Numbered from the stretch's first letter, positions 46,414 to 59,120 are shown. The stretch: 64,000 bases of DNA from Helicobacter pylori Shi112 (GCF_000277405.1 NC_017741.1:868001-932000), one strand, 5' to 3'. Program-made: numbers and translations. The notes: generated from the sequence alone by a model not told the origin.

Positions 46414-47624
46414 TAAAAACCCTCTAAAAGATAAAATGAATTTTTTTCAAAAGAATGGGTTTTAAGAAGTTCTTCTAATTTTTGCTTAGAATGCTGAGCT
46501 TTTTCTAAAAAAACCTCTCTTTGCTTGCCGTGTAATTTGCTTTTAGCGGTGCGGATATAGCCTAAAGGATTAATAGGGCGGGAGTTTTTATACACGCCAA
46601 AATGCAAATGCGGCCCGGTGCTTAAACCGGTGCTTCCCACTTTTCCTATGATTTGCCCTTTTTTAACGAATGATCCTTTTTTCAACCCCTTAGCAAACGC
46701 GCTCATGTGAGCATACACCAAGCGCAATTCGTTCAAATGGATTTCAACCACATTCCCATACCCCACCTTAACCCCTATAAAACCCACACGCCCGTCTGAA
46801 GCAGAATGGATCAAACTGCCATGTTTAGCCACATAATCCACGCCGTAATGAGGCCGTCTGACTTTTAAAATAGGGTGGTACCTCCCATACGAAAAAGGCG
46901 AAGAAATGCGGGTGTATTTCACCGGGGTTTCTAATAAAAACCCTGCCACTTCTTGCGCCTTTGAGTCATAATAGCGCCCGTTTGAATGGGAAAAAAGATA
47001 GTATTGGTTAGAGCGAGAGCTAACCATTGCCATTTTGATAGTCGGCTGGCCAAACGCTTGCCCCACACGATAATCTCTTGTATAAACGATAGCGATTTTA
47101 TCGTTTTTTGCTAGGCGTTTAAAAGGCACGCTTTTTTTATACGCGTTCATCAATTGGTTGGCTAAAAGGGGGTCATTGGTGGCTTTGACAATATCTTGAT
47201 AGGGCGAAGTTTGTAAAGAAAGAAGGAGGGTTTTTTCTTTACGAGTGAAGATAATGGGGATAAAGTCTAAAAAATAATCCTCCCCTTTTTTATAAATATG
47301 GATTTGTAAATCCTGGCTTATAGGGATAAGGGCTTGAATGAGCGTGTTGTTTTCATCTCTTAAGGTGTAGTAGGTAACATTGCTTTGAATTTCAGCGCTC
47401 AATTCTTTATCTTGAGAGCTTAGGTTGTAGTAGAGTTTTTGAGGGATATGGTTTTTTTCTAAAAACCCTAACAGCGTAAGCTTATCCCACACAAGCCTTT
47501 CACCCACCAATAAAGTTTGCTTTTTAGCCGTTTCATCGGCTTTTAAAAACACCCCATGGGATAAAAAAGCAACCACTAAAGAATAGATAAAATTTAAAAT
47601 AATTTTCTTATGAAAAAATACCAT
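46413..47624 (-). CDS. csd3: Csd3/HdpA, M23 peptidoglycan DD-carboxypeptidase/endopeptidase
   Basis: Csd3 (HdpA, HP0506) cleaves peptidoglycan crosslinks and sets helical shape. I start at the ATG at 47624, which gives 403 residues, the published length; a TTG at 47645 would add seven. It has an N-terminal hydrophobic segment (about 7-27), a LysM/OapA-like domain, and a C-terminal LytM domain with RPHYGVDYV (HxxxD), VYAHMSAFA and PHLHFGVY (zinc ligands) at about 255-340. It is the first gene of a five-gene minus-strand run. Confidence 0.93.
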   Translation of the reverse strand: MVFFHKKIILNFIYSLVVAFLSHGVFLKADETAKKQTLLVGERLVWDKLTLLGFLEKNHIPQKLYYNLSSQDKELSAEIQSNVTYYTLRDENNTLIQALIPISQDLQIHIYKKGEDYFLDFIPIIFTRKEKTLLLSLQTSPYQDIVKATNDPLLANQLMNAYKKSVPFKRLAKNDKIAIVYTRDYRVGQAFGQPTIKMAMVSSRSNQYYLFSHSNGRYYDSKAQEVAGFLLETPVKYTRISSPFSYGRYHPILKVRRPHYGVDYVAKHGSLIHSASDGRVGFIGVKVGYGNVVEIHLNELRLVYAHMSAFAKGLKKGSFVKKGQIIGKVGSTGLSTGPHLHFGVYKNSRPINPLGYIRTAKSKLHGKQREVFLEKAQHSKQKLEELLKTHSFEKNSFYLLEGF

Positions 47625-48065
47625 GCAGTTGTTTAATGCCTTCAATCGAATCTGTATTTTATTAGTATAACATAAGCCGTTAAAGAAAAACGATACAAGT
47701 TTAAAGCCTAGCCTTGTTTTTATAGCTTTATGGAGCGCGTTTTATTGGTGCATGGTGGTTTCTCATAAATGGTTTTATCTCGCCTTATAGCGTTAAATAT
47801 TCCCTTTTTAATCAATCCGTATTATTGTTAATTTTGAAGTATCTTTTCTAAAATCTTTAACGCATCGTCATGGTGTGCTTGGCTTAAAAGTCCAAAAATT
47901 TTAAGCGTTTCTTAAAAAATGCTTTTTAGTATTTTTTACAATCTAGTAACCAAAGAGCTTGTGTGAGCAAGCGATAATTTCATTCAATCAAAATAAAGCC
48001 TTTTTTGATCAAACCCCTTGATTTCTCTCTCTCTAGTATAATGTAACAAATTATTAAAAGGAGAC
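47625..48065. other. Gap csd3 to HrgC-like gene
   Basis: About 440 nt without a gene. There is a perfect hairpin TTTTAAG-CGTTT-CTTAAAA (47899-47917) and a plus-strand TATAAT (48037-48042) for the next gene. In some genomes this site between HP0506 and gyrB holds extra genes. Confidence 0.45.
48037..48042 (+). promoter_or_regulatory. -10 box of the HrgC-like gene
   Basis: TATAAT 23 nt upstream of the start codon; AAAAGGAG at 48056-48063 is the ribosome site. Confidence 0.55.
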
Positions 48066-48452
48066 ATGGTGGCTACGACTATCAACTTGAAAAAAGGTAA
48101 TCTCATTAAAAAGGGGTTTATTGGGTTTTCTTGGACGACTTTATTTTTTAACTTTTGGGTGCCCATTATTAGAGGCGATGCAATATGGGCGATAGTCATG
48201 TTCATTTCCCTTTTCTGTTATTTTGTTGTGGTGGATACCATCATTGATGGAATGTTTCCAGACATTGATAAAATTCCAGATGATGAACTTATAGAGATAT
48301 TTTTACTAGTTTTTTTAAGTTATATATTTAATATAATTATATTTGCATTTATCTATAACAAACAATACACGACCAGACTTTTAGAAAGCGGCTATGAACC
48401 CGCTGATGAATACTCTAGGGGTATCTTACGATCAAAAGGCATGATCGCCTAG
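48066..48452 (+). CDS. Small membrane protein, HrgC-like/DUF2628-like
   Basis: A 128-residue protein with a basic N-terminal helix, two or three membrane segments (about 18-36, 40-62, 78-98) and a polar C-terminus (SGYEPADEYSRG). It resembles proteins annotated HrgC or DUF2628 in H. pylori, with the FSWTTLFFNFWVP entry motif. Function is not known. It has its own promoter and ribosome site and is convergent with gyrB. The Nudix-pgbA run is not linked to it. Confidence 0.6.
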   Translation: MVATTINLKKGNLIKKGFIGFSWTTLFFNFWVPIIRGDAIWAIVMFISLFCYFVVVDTIIDGMFPDIDKIPDDELIEIFLLVFLSYIFNIIIFAFIYNKQYTTRLLESGYEPADEYSRGILRSKGMIA

Positions 48453-48545
48453 CGCTTCCTCACGCTCAATAACAAGGCGTGTAATAAGCCCCTAAATTCA
48501 CGCTCTCTCGCTTATTTAATGTTTAGGGGTTCTGATCAAAAACCC

Positions 48546-50867
<2,322 letters not shown>

Positions 50868-50878
50868 TCAATCAGCCT

Positions 50879-52003
50879 TTATAGTGTGATTGGCATCATC
50901 AAAGTGGAAATTTTAGCGTTCAAGTGGCTCTGCTTTTCATCAAGAGACTCTTGGATCAAAAAAGGCGAAGAAGGCTCATTGCATTTTAAAACAAATTGCG
51001 TTGTCCCTAAAGCGTTTAAGGCTTCAAGGAAAAATTTCGCGTTCACGCCCAAATGAAAGGCTTTTTCAATGTCCAAACCTTTTTCAATCTCAACAGAGGT
51101 TTTAGCCGTTTCGCTATGTTCAGAATCCAAAGATTCAAACAAAGCGTTGTTTTTTTCTAAAGTGAGTTTAATAGTGGAGCTTAAAGAACTGCACAGCCTA
51201 ATGCTCTCTTTAAATTCTTCCTTGCCCAAAGTGAAAGAAGAAATGTATTCTTTAGGGAGGATTTTTTGATAATCAGGGTAATTCCCATCAATAAGCTTGG
51301 TGAAAAAAGTGTGCGTTTCGTTTTCAACCACCGCTAACATGCCATCGCTTTTAAAACTGAAATTTTCATAAAAAAGCTTAAGGATTTCTAATAAAGCTCT
51401 TTTAGGTAAAATGCAAGAGATGTCTTCTTCAGTGGAATGGATAGAGACTTTTTCTAACTGCGTGTAAGAGAGCCGTTTGGTATCCGTGCCTACCACTGAA
51501 AGGGTTTGATCTTTTTGATTGAATTGCATTAAAATACCGGCTAATTCCCTTTTATGGCTGGTTTGCTCAATCACAGGAGCGATCTTTTTAAACGCATCTG
51601 TTAAAAAGGGGGCATTGACTTCTAAACTCACTTTTGGCTCAATAACGGGGAATTCAGGGAACTCATCAGCGTCAAACATGGGGAGTTTGAAAGAGCTTTT
51701 ATTTTGTTTGATCACCAAGCTGTCATCTTTAGTCTCTAAAATAATATTAGAGTCTTTTAAACATGAGATAATATCCAAAAACTTTTTCCCGTTGATCGTG
51801 CCAACGCCCTCTTTATCGCTAGATTGCGTAAAAATATAGCTTTTTAGCCCAATATCTGAATCGCTAGCTTTCAAAAAAAGCTTATCTTTAATGACTTCTA
51901 AATGGATGTGTGAAGCGATAGAAGAAGCGTCCTTTTTATCCAAAAAAGCTTGCAAGTAGCGCAAAGTATTTTCTAAATCGTTTTTACTAACACTGATTTT
52001 CAT
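50879..52003 (-). CDS. dnaN: DNA polymerase III sliding clamp
   Basis: Beta clamp; three similar domains in 374 residues. The C-terminal tail STLMMPITL is the usual clamp ending (MP[MI]). The promoter TATAAT (minus strand, 52037-52042, as TATGCTATAAT) lies in the 57-nt gap after pldA. It is followed by gyrB. Confidence 0.97.
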   Translation of the reverse strand: MKISVSKNDLENTLRYLQAFLDKKDASSIASHIHLEVIKDKLFLKASDSDIGLKSYIFTQSSDKEGVGTINGKKFLDIISCLKDSNIILETKDDSLVIKQNKSSFKLPMFDADEFPEFPVIEPKVSLEVNAPFLTDAFKKIAPVIEQTSHKRELAGILMQFNQKDQTLSVVGTDTKRLSYTQLEKVSIHSTEEDISCILPKRALLEILKLFYENFSFKSDGMLAVVENETHTFFTKLIDGNYPDYQKILPKEYISSFTLGKEEFKESIRLCSSLSSTIKLTLEKNNALFESLDSEHSETAKTSVEIEKGLDIEKAFHLGVNAKFFLEALNALGTTQFVLKCNEPSSPFLIQESLDEKQSHLNAKISTLMMPITL

Positions 52004-52036
52004 AGCTAAAATAATCCCCTTGAATTTTTGGTCTTA

Positions 52037-52042
52037 ATTATA
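52037..52042 (-). promoter_or_regulatory. -10 box of dnaN-gyrB
   Basis: The complement reads TATAAT in a TATGCTATAAT context, about 34 nt before the dnaN start codon. Confidence 0.55.
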
Positions 52043-52060
52043 GCATAAAAGAACGCTTTT

Positions 52061-53131
52061 TTAAGGGTTTAAGCGTATTCCTACCCCTATACGATTGGAA
52101 AAAACATCGTATTCATACAAACCATCGCCATAGCCGTTAAACCACTGCGCATAAATCCCCACAAAAGGGTTAATGCGGTAGGTATAGCCTAAGCGGAAAG
52201 CTCCATGCCAGCGATCATAACGCCAGTATTGCGTGAAAATATCATAAAGTTGCAATTCAAAATGATGGCGCCCTCTCCTGTAATCAATTTTAGCGTTACC
52301 ATACCCCATGTAATCAATCAAATTAGGGTTGGATTGATCATAAGGGACATAGGGCCAATAAGCGACCATGATTTTCAAGCCTCCCTTTTCCCACACCAAA
52401 CGAAACACAGGGCGTTGCCCCGCGCTCACCGAACGACACCCCCCCCAGCGCACATCTTTTTGCCCGTTATAATCTTTAACGATTACAGGTTGTCCTGGAA
52501 ACTGGTTTTCAGGATTGCCTTCTTTATTAAAAGGCTGGTAACATTGCGCGCCTCCCACGCCATTAGAAATGTGCTGCCAACCTATCCAAATCTCAGAAAA
52601 TTTCCCTATTTTACCCCCAAAAGGTTCAAAATTGATAGGATAAACATAAATGAGTTCAGGCATGAAATTGATCATTCGCATGGGAGCGGATTGGGGGTCA
52701 TTGTAAATTTGAAACCAGTTAGTTTGGGTGTAAGCCAGATAAAGCGTGCCTTTAGTCCAAAGAATATGCCTAAATACAGGCACTCTAAAACTAATTTGGA
52801 ACTTAAACTCATTGCGTTGATAGGGGTTGATATTGGGGTGGTACCATTGAAAAATGGGAGTGAAACTATGATAAAAAGGCAGAAAATAAGTGCCTAGATA
52901 ATCCATCATGTTTAAATATTTTTTAGCAAAATCCACCCAAGAATGTTCTTTGGGGGCTTTTTGTGGAGGGAGATACCAGGCATTGGACAAATCGTTTTGC
53001 GTTTTAATGATGTGCAAATCCTGTTTGCGCAAATAGTAGTTATAATCCACCTTAAAATTATCTTGTGAAAATTTTTTGCTTTCTAACTGACAAACTACAA
53101 AAATCATAAAGAGCAAAATGCTTTTCATCAA
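52061..53131 (-). CDS. pldA: PldA, outer-membrane phospholipase A (OMPLA)
   Basis: Outer-membrane phospholipase A1 whose ON/OFF state changes membrane lipid composition, acid survival and urease release. The 356-residue product has a signal peptide (1-18) and the OMPLA active site in WQHISNGVGG (His-Ser, with Asn). Its ORF is intact across a C8 tract (52439-52446), within the codons for RWGGCRSVS, the known slipped-strand switch; the gene is ON here. It is the first gene before dnaN-gyrB on the minus strand. Confidence 0.95.
   Translation of the reverse strand: MMKSILLFMIFVVCQLESKKFSQDNFKVDYNYYLRKQDLHIIKTQNDLSNAWYLPPQKAPKEHSWVDFAKKYLNMMDYLGTYFLPFYHSFTPIFQWYHPNINPYQRNEFKFQISFRVPVFRHILWTKGTLYLAYTQTNWFQIYNDPQSAPMRMINFMPELIYVYPINFEPFGGKIGKFSEIWIGWQHISNGVGGAQCYQPFNKEGNPENQFPGQPVIVKDYNGQKDVRWGGCRSVSAGQRPVFRLVWEKGGLKIMVAYWPYVPYDQSNPNLIDYMGYGNAKIDYRRGRHHFELQLYDIFTQYWRYDRWHGAFRLGYTYRINPFVGIYAQWFNGYGDGLYEYDVFSNRIGVGIRLNP
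52439..52446. repeat. C8 phase-variation tract in pldA
   Basis: Eight C's (plus strand) inside pldA in the WGGCR region; the downstream frame is open, so the gene is ON with eight bases. Confidence 0.85.
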
Positions 53132-53142
53132 GCGTCCTTATT

Positions 53143-54471
53143 TCACTTAAATTGCAAGATGAAAATCGCTAAAATCACTACAGGCGCGATAAAACGAACG
53201 CTAAAATGCCACGCTTTAAAAGCGTTTGTATTAAAGAAATGCTTCGTGGCTAAAAAAGCGTTTTCTTTATTTAAAATCCATCCTACAAACAAGACTGAAA
53301 ACAAGCCTCCCAAAGGCATTAAAAATGAAGAAGTGATGAAATCCAGCCACCCAAACACGCTCTTATGAGCAAAACTCAAAAACTTAGCGTATCGTTCATT
53401 CATAGAAAGAATGACTAAAACGCCTAAAACATACACAACAATCCCTATCCATAGCGACGCTTGAGTGCGCGAAAAATTAAAACGATTGATTAGATAAAGC
53501 GCTAAAGGCTCTATCAAAGAAACCGTAGAAGTGATCCCGGCAAAAACAAGCGCCATAAAGAAAAAAAGCGAAACAATCTGCCCGCTTGTTCCCATTTTAG
53601 CGAAAGTCAAAGGTAAGGAAATAAAAACAAGCCCTGGCCCTTGAGAAACATCTGCATGGTATTCAAACACAAAGGTAAAAATCATCACCCCGGCAATCAA
53701 AGAGATTAAAATACCGGGCAAGACAATCAATAAAGAGCTTTTGAACAGATTTTCTTTTTTGGGCGTGAAAGCTGAATAAGTAATAATCGTGCCTACCCCC
53801 AAACTCAAAGAAAAGAACATCTGCCCTAAAGCGTCCATAACAACCTTAAAATCAATCTTTTGAATCTCAAAATTAAATAAAAAGTGCAAAGCTTTAGGCA
53901 TGCTTTCTAAAGTCATCGCATAGATTAAAAGCCCTATGAAAATCACAAACAGTAACGGCATCAGCACTACATTTAATTTTTCAATCCCCTCTTCAATCCC
54001 CCTAGAAACAAACCAAATTGTTGGCAATAAGCATGCGCTAAAGCCAATAACAGGCCAGATTAAACTGCCATTTTGGAGCATGCTAAATTGCATTTTAGCC
54101 TGCTCTAAATCTTTAGGCAAATCAAAAGTGACTACAAAAAGATAGTAAAGCACCCAGCCTAACACCACCGCATAAAAGGATAAAATGAGAGGGCCGCCTA
54201 AAATAAAAAAAGAAGTGAAGGGGTAATATTTTTTCCGTTTAGGATCTAGTATTTGATAATTAGAAACAACATCTTTTTTACCCAAATTCCCAATCAGCAT
54301 TTCCACTAAAAGCATAGCAATGCCTAAACTCAAGGTTAGCGCTAGATATAAAAGCACAAACGCACTCCCCCCATTATGGCCTACCATATAAGGAAAGCGC
54401 CAGATATGCCCTAAACCGATAGAGCTACCCAAAGTGGCTAAAATAAAGCCTAATTTAGAAAATTTTCCCAT
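53143..54471 (-). CDS. SNF-family sodium-dependent transporter (HP0498-like)
   Basis: Neurotransmitter:sodium symporter (SNF) family, LeuT fold; it probably imports amino acids. The 442 residues give about 11-12 membrane segments, starting with FILATLGSSIGLGHIWRFPY, the TM1 unwound substrate/sodium site signature. It is paralogous to the next gene, 10 nt apart in the same orientation. Substrate unknown. Confidence 0.9.
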   Translation of the reverse strand: MGKFSKLGFILATLGSSIGLGHIWRFPYMVGHNGGSAFVLLYLALTLSLGIAMLLVEMLIGNLGKKDVVSNYQILDPKRKKYYPFTSFFILGGPLILSFYAVVLGWVLYYLFVVTFDLPKDLEQAKMQFSMLQNGSLIWPVIGFSACLLPTIWFVSRGIEEGIEKLNVVLMPLLFVIFIGLLIYAMTLESMPKALHFLFNFEIQKIDFKVVMDALGQMFFSLSLGVGTIITYSAFTPKKENLFKSSLLIVLPGILISLIAGVMIFTFVFEYHADVSQGPGLVFISLPLTFAKMGTSGQIVSLFFFMALVFAGITSTVSLIEPLALYLINRFNFSRTQASLWIGIVVYVLGVLVILSMNERYAKFLSFAHKSVFGWLDFITSSFLMPLGGLFSVLFVGWILNKENAFLATKHFFNTNAFKAWHFSVRFIAPVVILAIFILQFK

Positions 54472-54481
54472 GCTAAATGTT

Positions 54482-55810
54482 TTAATAAATCTTGCTCAAC
54501 CAAATGGAAAACACAATTAAAGGGGTGATGTATTTAAGCAAGAAATACCAAGTTGCAAACAATTTAGGGCCTAAAAAGTGTGCGCTCAAAAGACGCAATT
54601 TTTCTTTTTTCAAAACCCAGCCCATAAAAATAAAGGTTGCCATCCCGCCTAAAGGCATGATAATGGTGCTTGATGCAAAATCCAACCAATCAAAAAGACT
54701 TTTTTCAAAAAAAGTGAGTGAGTCTTTATAATCGTTATGAAGCGAAAAAATCAACACCACGCCTACGATAAAAATTAGCGCTACAAGACCCCAAGTAACC
54801 TTAAAACGAGAGTATTGATACTTCTCGGTAAGATACATCACGCTTGGCTCTAATAAAGCCACCGTAGAAGTGATGCCAGCAAAAGCGAGCGCGAGCAAGA
54901 AAAGAACTGAAACAAGAATGCCTATCGCTCCCATTTGGCCAAAAACCACCGGTAAAGAAGTGAAGATTAACCCTGTGCCTTGTGAGACATTCGCCCCATA
55001 TTCAAACACAAAAGTGAAAATCATAAGCCCTGCCACAAGAGAAATCAAAATCCCTGATAAAACCACCCAAATAGTGCTTTTAAGCAAATTCTGCGTTTTA
55101 TCAGTAACCGCAGCATAAGTGACATTGATCCCTAAACCTATGCTTAAAGAAAAGAAAACTTGCCCCAAGGAATAAGTGAACACTTGAGAAGTCAAATCTT
55201 TTGGTTTGAAATCAAACATGAAATGAAAAGCTTTAGAAAAAGAATCCATGCTCATCGCATAAAAAAGCAAACCAAAAAAAGTAGCAAAGAGTAAGGGCAT
55301 TAAAACCAAATTGAGTTTTTCAATGCCTTCTTTAATCCCCCTAGAAACGATCCATCCGGTTATCAATAAAACGCTAAGAAGCCCTATGGATTGTAATCTA
55401 ATGGATTGTAAGGTATCATTAAAGATTTGTTCAGATGCTTGGATACTATTAGGTAAATTAAAACTAATACTCACTAAATAATAAAGCACCCAACCTAAAA
55501 TAGTGCCATAAAAAGTCAGTATTAAAGGCCCAGAAACAAGCAAAAGCCCTGCGTATTTCCAGCGTTTTTTAGGGTTAATATCAAGCTCTTTAAAAGCTTC
55601 TGTTACATTTTTTTGCGTGCTTTGTCCTAATAGCATTTCAGCGATAAACATCGCCGCGCCAACGCTTAAAGATAAAAATAAAAACAATAAAACAAAAGCA
55701 CCCCCACCACTCACCCCAGTCATATAGGGGAAACGCCAGATATGCCCTAAACCTATCGCGCTTCCTAATGCGGCTAAAACAAATCCTAATTTAGAAAAAT
55801 GATTACCCAT
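54482..55810 (-). CDS. SNF-family sodium-dependent transporter (HP0497-like)
   Basis: Tandem paralogue of the preceding transporter, also 442 residues with the FVLAALGSAIGLGHIWRFPY signature and about 11-12 membrane segments. It lies upstream in the same minus-strand operon. Substrate not determinable from sequence; amino acid or small amine uptake is likely by family. Confidence 0.9.
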   Translation of the reverse strand: MGNHFSKLGFVLAALGSAIGLGHIWRFPYMTGVSGGGAFVLLFLFLSLSVGAAMFIAEMLLGQSTQKNVTEAFKELDINPKKRWKYAGLLLVSGPLILTFYGTILGWVLYYLVSISFNLPNSIQASEQIFNDTLQSIRLQSIGLLSVLLITGWIVSRGIKEGIEKLNLVLMPLLFATFFGLLFYAMSMDSFSKAFHFMFDFKPKDLTSQVFTYSLGQVFFSLSIGLGINVTYAAVTDKTQNLLKSTIWVVLSGILISLVAGLMIFTFVFEYGANVSQGTGLIFTSLPVVFGQMGAIGILVSVLFLLALAFAGITSTVALLEPSVMYLTEKYQYSRFKVTWGLVALIFIVGVVLIFSLHNDYKDSLTFFEKSLFDWLDFASSTIIMPLGGMATFIFMGWVLKKEKLRLLSAHFLGPKLFATWYFLLKYITPLIVFSIWLSKIY

Positions 55811-55981
55811 ATCTTAACTACCAAACTCCTTGTAAATGATTAAAATTAAAGAGCTATGTCCTTAATCGTCCAACTATTGCTGTATTAGTTTTTTAGATTT
55901 AAGAAAAAACCCGCTTTAAAAATACCTAAAAAAAATATAAAGCAACGCCCTTGGATTATACTATAGTTAAGTTACATATTG

Positions 55982-55987
55982 TATAAT
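55982..55987 (+). promoter_or_regulatory. -10 box of ybgC
   Basis: TTGTATAAT about 37 nt upstream of the ybgC start codon. Confidence 0.55.
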
Positions 55988-56023
55988 TTTGAGAAAATTT
56001 CATTATTTAAGTAAGGGGAATTA

Positions 56024-56425
56024 ATGCGCTGTAGGGTATATTACGAAGATACCGACTCTGAAGGCGTGGTCTATCATGCGAATTATTTGAAATATTGCGA
56101 AAGGGCTAGGAGCGAGTTTTTTTTTAAACAACATGTCTTGCCAGAAAATGAAGAAGGCGTGTTTGTTATCCGCTCTATCAAAGCGGATTTTTTCACCCCC
56201 GCAAGCCTTGGGCAGGTCTTAGAAATAAGAACGCAAATTAAAGAATTAAGAAGGTTTTTTGTGGTGCTTTTTCAAGAAATTTATTGTATCCAAAACGCTT
56301 CTTTAGAGCCTATGAAGCCTTTTAAAGTCTTTGCTTCAGAAATCAAGTTTGGCTTTGTCAATCGCTCCACATACAGACCTATTGCCATTCCTAAGTTGTT
56401 TAAGGAGCTGTTCAATGCCGTCTGA
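56024..56425 (+). CDS. ybgC: YbgC-like acyl-CoA thioesterase
   Basis: Hot-dog fold thioesterase of the YbgC/4HBT family; in Tol-Pal clusters it hydrolyses short-chain acyl-CoA or acyl-ACP. The 133-residue product has YYEDTDSEGVVYHANYLKYC, including the catalytic Asp and the conserved YHANYL motif. It overlaps the start of the next gene by 11 nt. Confidence 0.92.
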   Translation: MRCRVYYEDTDSEGVVYHANYLKYCERARSEFFFKQHVLPENEEGVFVIRSIKADFFTPASLGQVLEIRTQIKELRRFFVVLFQEIYCIQNASLEPMKPFKVFASEIKFGFVNRSTYRPIAIPKLFKELFNAV

Positions 56426-56675
56426 TTTAAAAAAACCTACCATTATTTACCCTTGCCTTTGGGATTATAGGGTGATTATGACCACTAAAGATGAAAGTGC
56501 GTTAAAAGAGTTTTTAGAAACCTATCAACGCCCCTTTAAATTGGAATTAAAAAACACTTCTAAAAACGCTAAATTTTATAGCTTTAATGTTTCTATGGAA
56601 GTTTCAAACGAAGCAGAACGGAACGAGATTTTTCAAAAAATTTCACAATTAGACAAAGTGGTGCATGCGCTTTAA
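56415..56675 (+). CDS. DUF493/YbeD-like protein (HP0495-like)
   Basis: An 86-residue protein of the DUF493 family with a ferredoxin-like alpha/beta fold; an NMR structure exists for HP0495. The start is the ATG at 56415, after AAGGAG (56402-56407), and lies inside the end of ybgC; a frame opening upstream at 56331 is not used. It is convergent and overlaps the murD stop by 4 nt. Role unknown; in other bacteria the family is linked to regulation. Confidence 0.88.
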   Translation: MPSDLKKPTIIYPCLWDYRVIMTTKDESALKEFLETYQRPFKLELKNTSKNAKFYSFNVSMEVSNEAERNEIFQKISQLDKVVHAL

Positions 56676-57940
56676 TCTTTTAAAACAAACGCTTTAAATT
56701 TTTCACCCCTTTCTTTATACGAAGAAAATTGATCCAAACTGGCCGCGCTTGGGGAAAGCAAAGCGATTTCATTTTGCGATAAAACGCTTTTAATTTCTTG
56801 AACCGCTTTTTCTAACTCCAAACAAACCCGACAAGAAACATTAAATTCTAACGCTAAGGCTTGGATGATAGAAGCGCTTGATCCTATCGCATAAAGGCTT
56901 ATTTCATAATTTTTAAATTCTTCAAAAAGGGGGGTTAAATTGACCCCTTTAATATCGCCCCCTAAAATCAAATGGATTTTTTGGTTTTTAAAGGTTTTTA
57001 GAGCTTGCAAGGTAGCATCAATATTCGTGGCTTTGCTGTCATCTACCCACAAACGCCCTTGTTTATCCCTAAATTCTTCCATTTTATGCGAGCCGACTTT
57101 AAAAGCGTTCAGTTTTTTAAGGGCGTTTTCTCTATAGTCTTGCCATTTTAAATTCTTTATTTTTAAAAATTGCTCATAAACTAAAAGGGCTAAGGCAGCG
57201 TCTAATAAAAACGCCCCCTTAAAAAAAAGGGCGTTAGAAGGGATTTTTAAACGCTCTAAAACCTCTTCGCTTTTGTCAAAAAAGATTTTTTGCGCTTGCG
57301 AGTTTTGAACGCTTGAATGTTCTTTGAATTTTAAAGGGAGGATAGCGAGCGAAGTTTTAGGCATCAATGTTAAAACCTTGAGTTTAGCGTTCAAATAATT
57401 TTCAAAATTGCAATGCCAAGTCAAATGATCGGCTTCCACATTGATGAGCAAGTAGATTAAAGGGTAAGCCTTATTGGTGTAGTGCAAAGAAAAGGAGCTT
57501 GTTTCTAGCACCCATAAGGGCGATTGTTTTTCAAACAATTCAATCAAGGGCGTGCCGATATTCCCCCCACTCACAGCCTTAAAATCTTCTAAAAGCATGG
57601 TGAGCATTTCTGTCGTGGTGGTTTTACCATTAGTGCCGCTAATACTTATTATAGTAGGCGTGAAAACCAAATCAAACAAGCTATCAATATAATCGTATTC
57701 GCTCACTAAATGCTTGGCTTTTATCACTAAAGGGTGCGTGAAACTGATGCCAGGGCTGACTATCTCTAGTTGGGAATCGTTAGGGTTGAAATCCTTACTG
57801 GGATAGCAAACAAAACCCTCGCTATCTTTAAAAGATGAAGTGAATTGGTCGTCAAAAAATTTGACTTCGTTATGGTTTTTTCTAAAAAAACGCCCTAAGG
57901 CTAGAGTGGTTTTGCCATGCCCCAATAAAGAGATTTTCAT
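56672..57940 (-). CDS. murD: MurD, UDP-N-acetylmuramoyl-L-alanine:D-glutamate ligase
   Basis: Adds D-Glu to UDP-MurNAc-L-Ala in peptidoglycan synthesis. The 422-residue protein has the Mur ligase ATP-binding loop [12 protein letters not shown] (about 103-114), GNIGTPL and the [10 protein letters not shown]-terminal signature. It directly follows mraY (start codon next to its stop), reflecting the usual division/cell-wall cluster order in part. Confidence 0.97.
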   Translation of the reverse strand: MKISLLGHGKTTLALGRFFRKNHNEVKFFDDQFTSSFKDSEGFVCYPSKDFNPNDSQLEIVSPGISFTHPLVIKAKHLVSEYDYIDSLFDLVFTPTIISISGTNGKTTTTEMLTMLLEDFKAVSGGNIGTPLIELFEKQSPLWVLETSSFSLHYTNKAYPLIYLLINVEADHLTWHCNFENYLNAKLKVLTLMPKTSLAILPLKFKEHSSVQNSQAQKIFFDKSEEVLERLKIPSNALFFKGAFLLDAALALLVYEQFLKIKNLKWQDYRENALKKLNAFKVGSHKMEEFRDKQGRLWVDDSKATNIDATLQALKTFKNQKIHLILGGDIKGVNLTPLFEEFKNYEISLYAIGSSASIIQALALEFNVSCRVCLELEKAVQEIKSVLSQNEIALLSPSAASLDQFSSYKERGEKFKAFVLKD

Positions 57941-59002
57941 TTAACGCACCTTCAAGCTTAAAAGAGCGACTAAATTACTCAGCATAGAAATGATCCAAAA
58001 ACGCACGATCACCTTGTTTTCTGACCAGCCCTTTTGCTCAAAATGATGGTGGATAGGTGCCATTAAAAAAAGGCGTTTTTTACGGGTTTTATAGCTCCCT
58101 ATTTGCAAGATCACAGACAAAGTTTCTACCACGAAAATCGATCCCATTAAAACCAATAAGATTTCATTATGCGAAACAATAGCGTTATAAGCGATAAACC
58201 CCCCTAAGGCCAAACTCCCGCTATCGCCCATAAACACGCTTGCCGGGTTGCAGTTATACCACAAAAAGCCAAAGAGCGATCCCACTAACGCCAGCGAGAT
58301 AACAAACAATTCCCCCACATCTATGACTTTAGGATAAAGCAAGTATTTAGAAAATTCCGCATTCCCTGCCACATACACAAAGATAGAAAGGCTTAAAAGG
58401 GTGAAAATGCTAGGCACGCTCGCTAAGCCGTCTAACCCGTCGGTCAAATTCACCGCATTGCTTGTGGATAAAAAAACCAACACCCAAAAACCAACCGCCA
58501 AAATCGTGGGCATTTCAAACAAGGGGTTTTTCAAAAAGGGCGCGTATAAAAAAGTGTCTAACCCCTTAAGGCTCAATAAAACAGACACCACAAGCGAAAG
58601 GACAAAAAGCATGCCAAATTTCATTTTCGCGCTCATTCCGGCGTTATTTTGTTGGTTGATTTTAGTGTAATCGTCTTTAAAACCCACAAAACTAAAGCCC
58701 ACTAACACTATCATCCCTAACAGCACATAAAGATTACCCAAAGACGCGCACAACACGCTCGCAATAATGGTTGCAAAAACAAAAACAATCCCCCCCATCG
58801 TAGGGGTATCCTTTTTATTCTGGTGGCTTGGCACGAAGCTAGAAATGGGCTGGTTAGCCTTTTTAGCCTTGGCCCATAGAATGAATTTAGGCATTAAAAA
58901 AAGCGTGAGGAAAAAGGCTATGAAAAACCCTAACCCTGCTCTAAAGGTCAAATACTGGAAAAGATTGATATTAAAATAGCCATATAGTAAAGAATAGAGC
59001 AT
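57941..59002 (-). CDS. mraY: MraY, phospho-MurNAc-pentapeptide translocase
   Basis: Transfers phospho-MurNAc-pentapeptide to undecaprenyl phosphate, making lipid I. The 353-residue integral membrane protein has about ten membrane segments and the family motifs [20 protein letters not shown] (catalytic Asp) and [15 protein letters not shown]. It lies upstream of murD in the same operon. Confidence 0.97.
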   Translation of the reverse strand: MLYSLLYGYFNINLFQYLTFRAGLGFFIAFFLTLFLMPKFILWAKAKKANQPISSFVPSHQNKKDTPTMGGIVFVFATIIASVLCASLGNLYVLLGMIVLVGFSFVGFKDDYTKINQQNNAGMSAKMKFGMLFVLSLVVSVLLSLKGLDTFLYAPFLKNPLFEMPTILAVGFWVLVFLSTSNAVNLTDGLDGLASVPSIFTLLSLSIFVYVAGNAEFSKYLLYPKVIDVGELFVISLALVGSLFGFLWYNCNPASVFMGDSGSLALGGFIAYNAIVSHNEILLVLMGSIFVVETLSVILQIGSYKTRKKRLFLMAPIHHHFEQKGWSENKVIVRFWIISMLSNLVALLSLKVR

Positions 59003-59088
59003 AAAATCCCCTAAAATCGCCGTGCTTGAGAAAAAATAGAATTGTAGCGCAAATTGGTTTACTTAAAAATAGCATAAATAGAGTAAGA

Positions 59089-59094
59089 TAGAAT
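59089..59094 (+). promoter_or_regulatory. -10 box of the hpaA paralogue (TAGAAT)
   Basis: Near-consensus -10 about 27 nt before the gene; AGGAGTC is the ribosome site. Confidence 0.45.
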
Positions 59095-59120
59095 CCTATT
59101 TTAATTTTTAGGAGTCTTTT

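Noticed and set aside
52205-52897. 230-codon plus-strand frame
   Set aside because: It lies wholly antisense to pldA, which has a signal peptide, active-site motif and known length; composition is that of a shadow frame.
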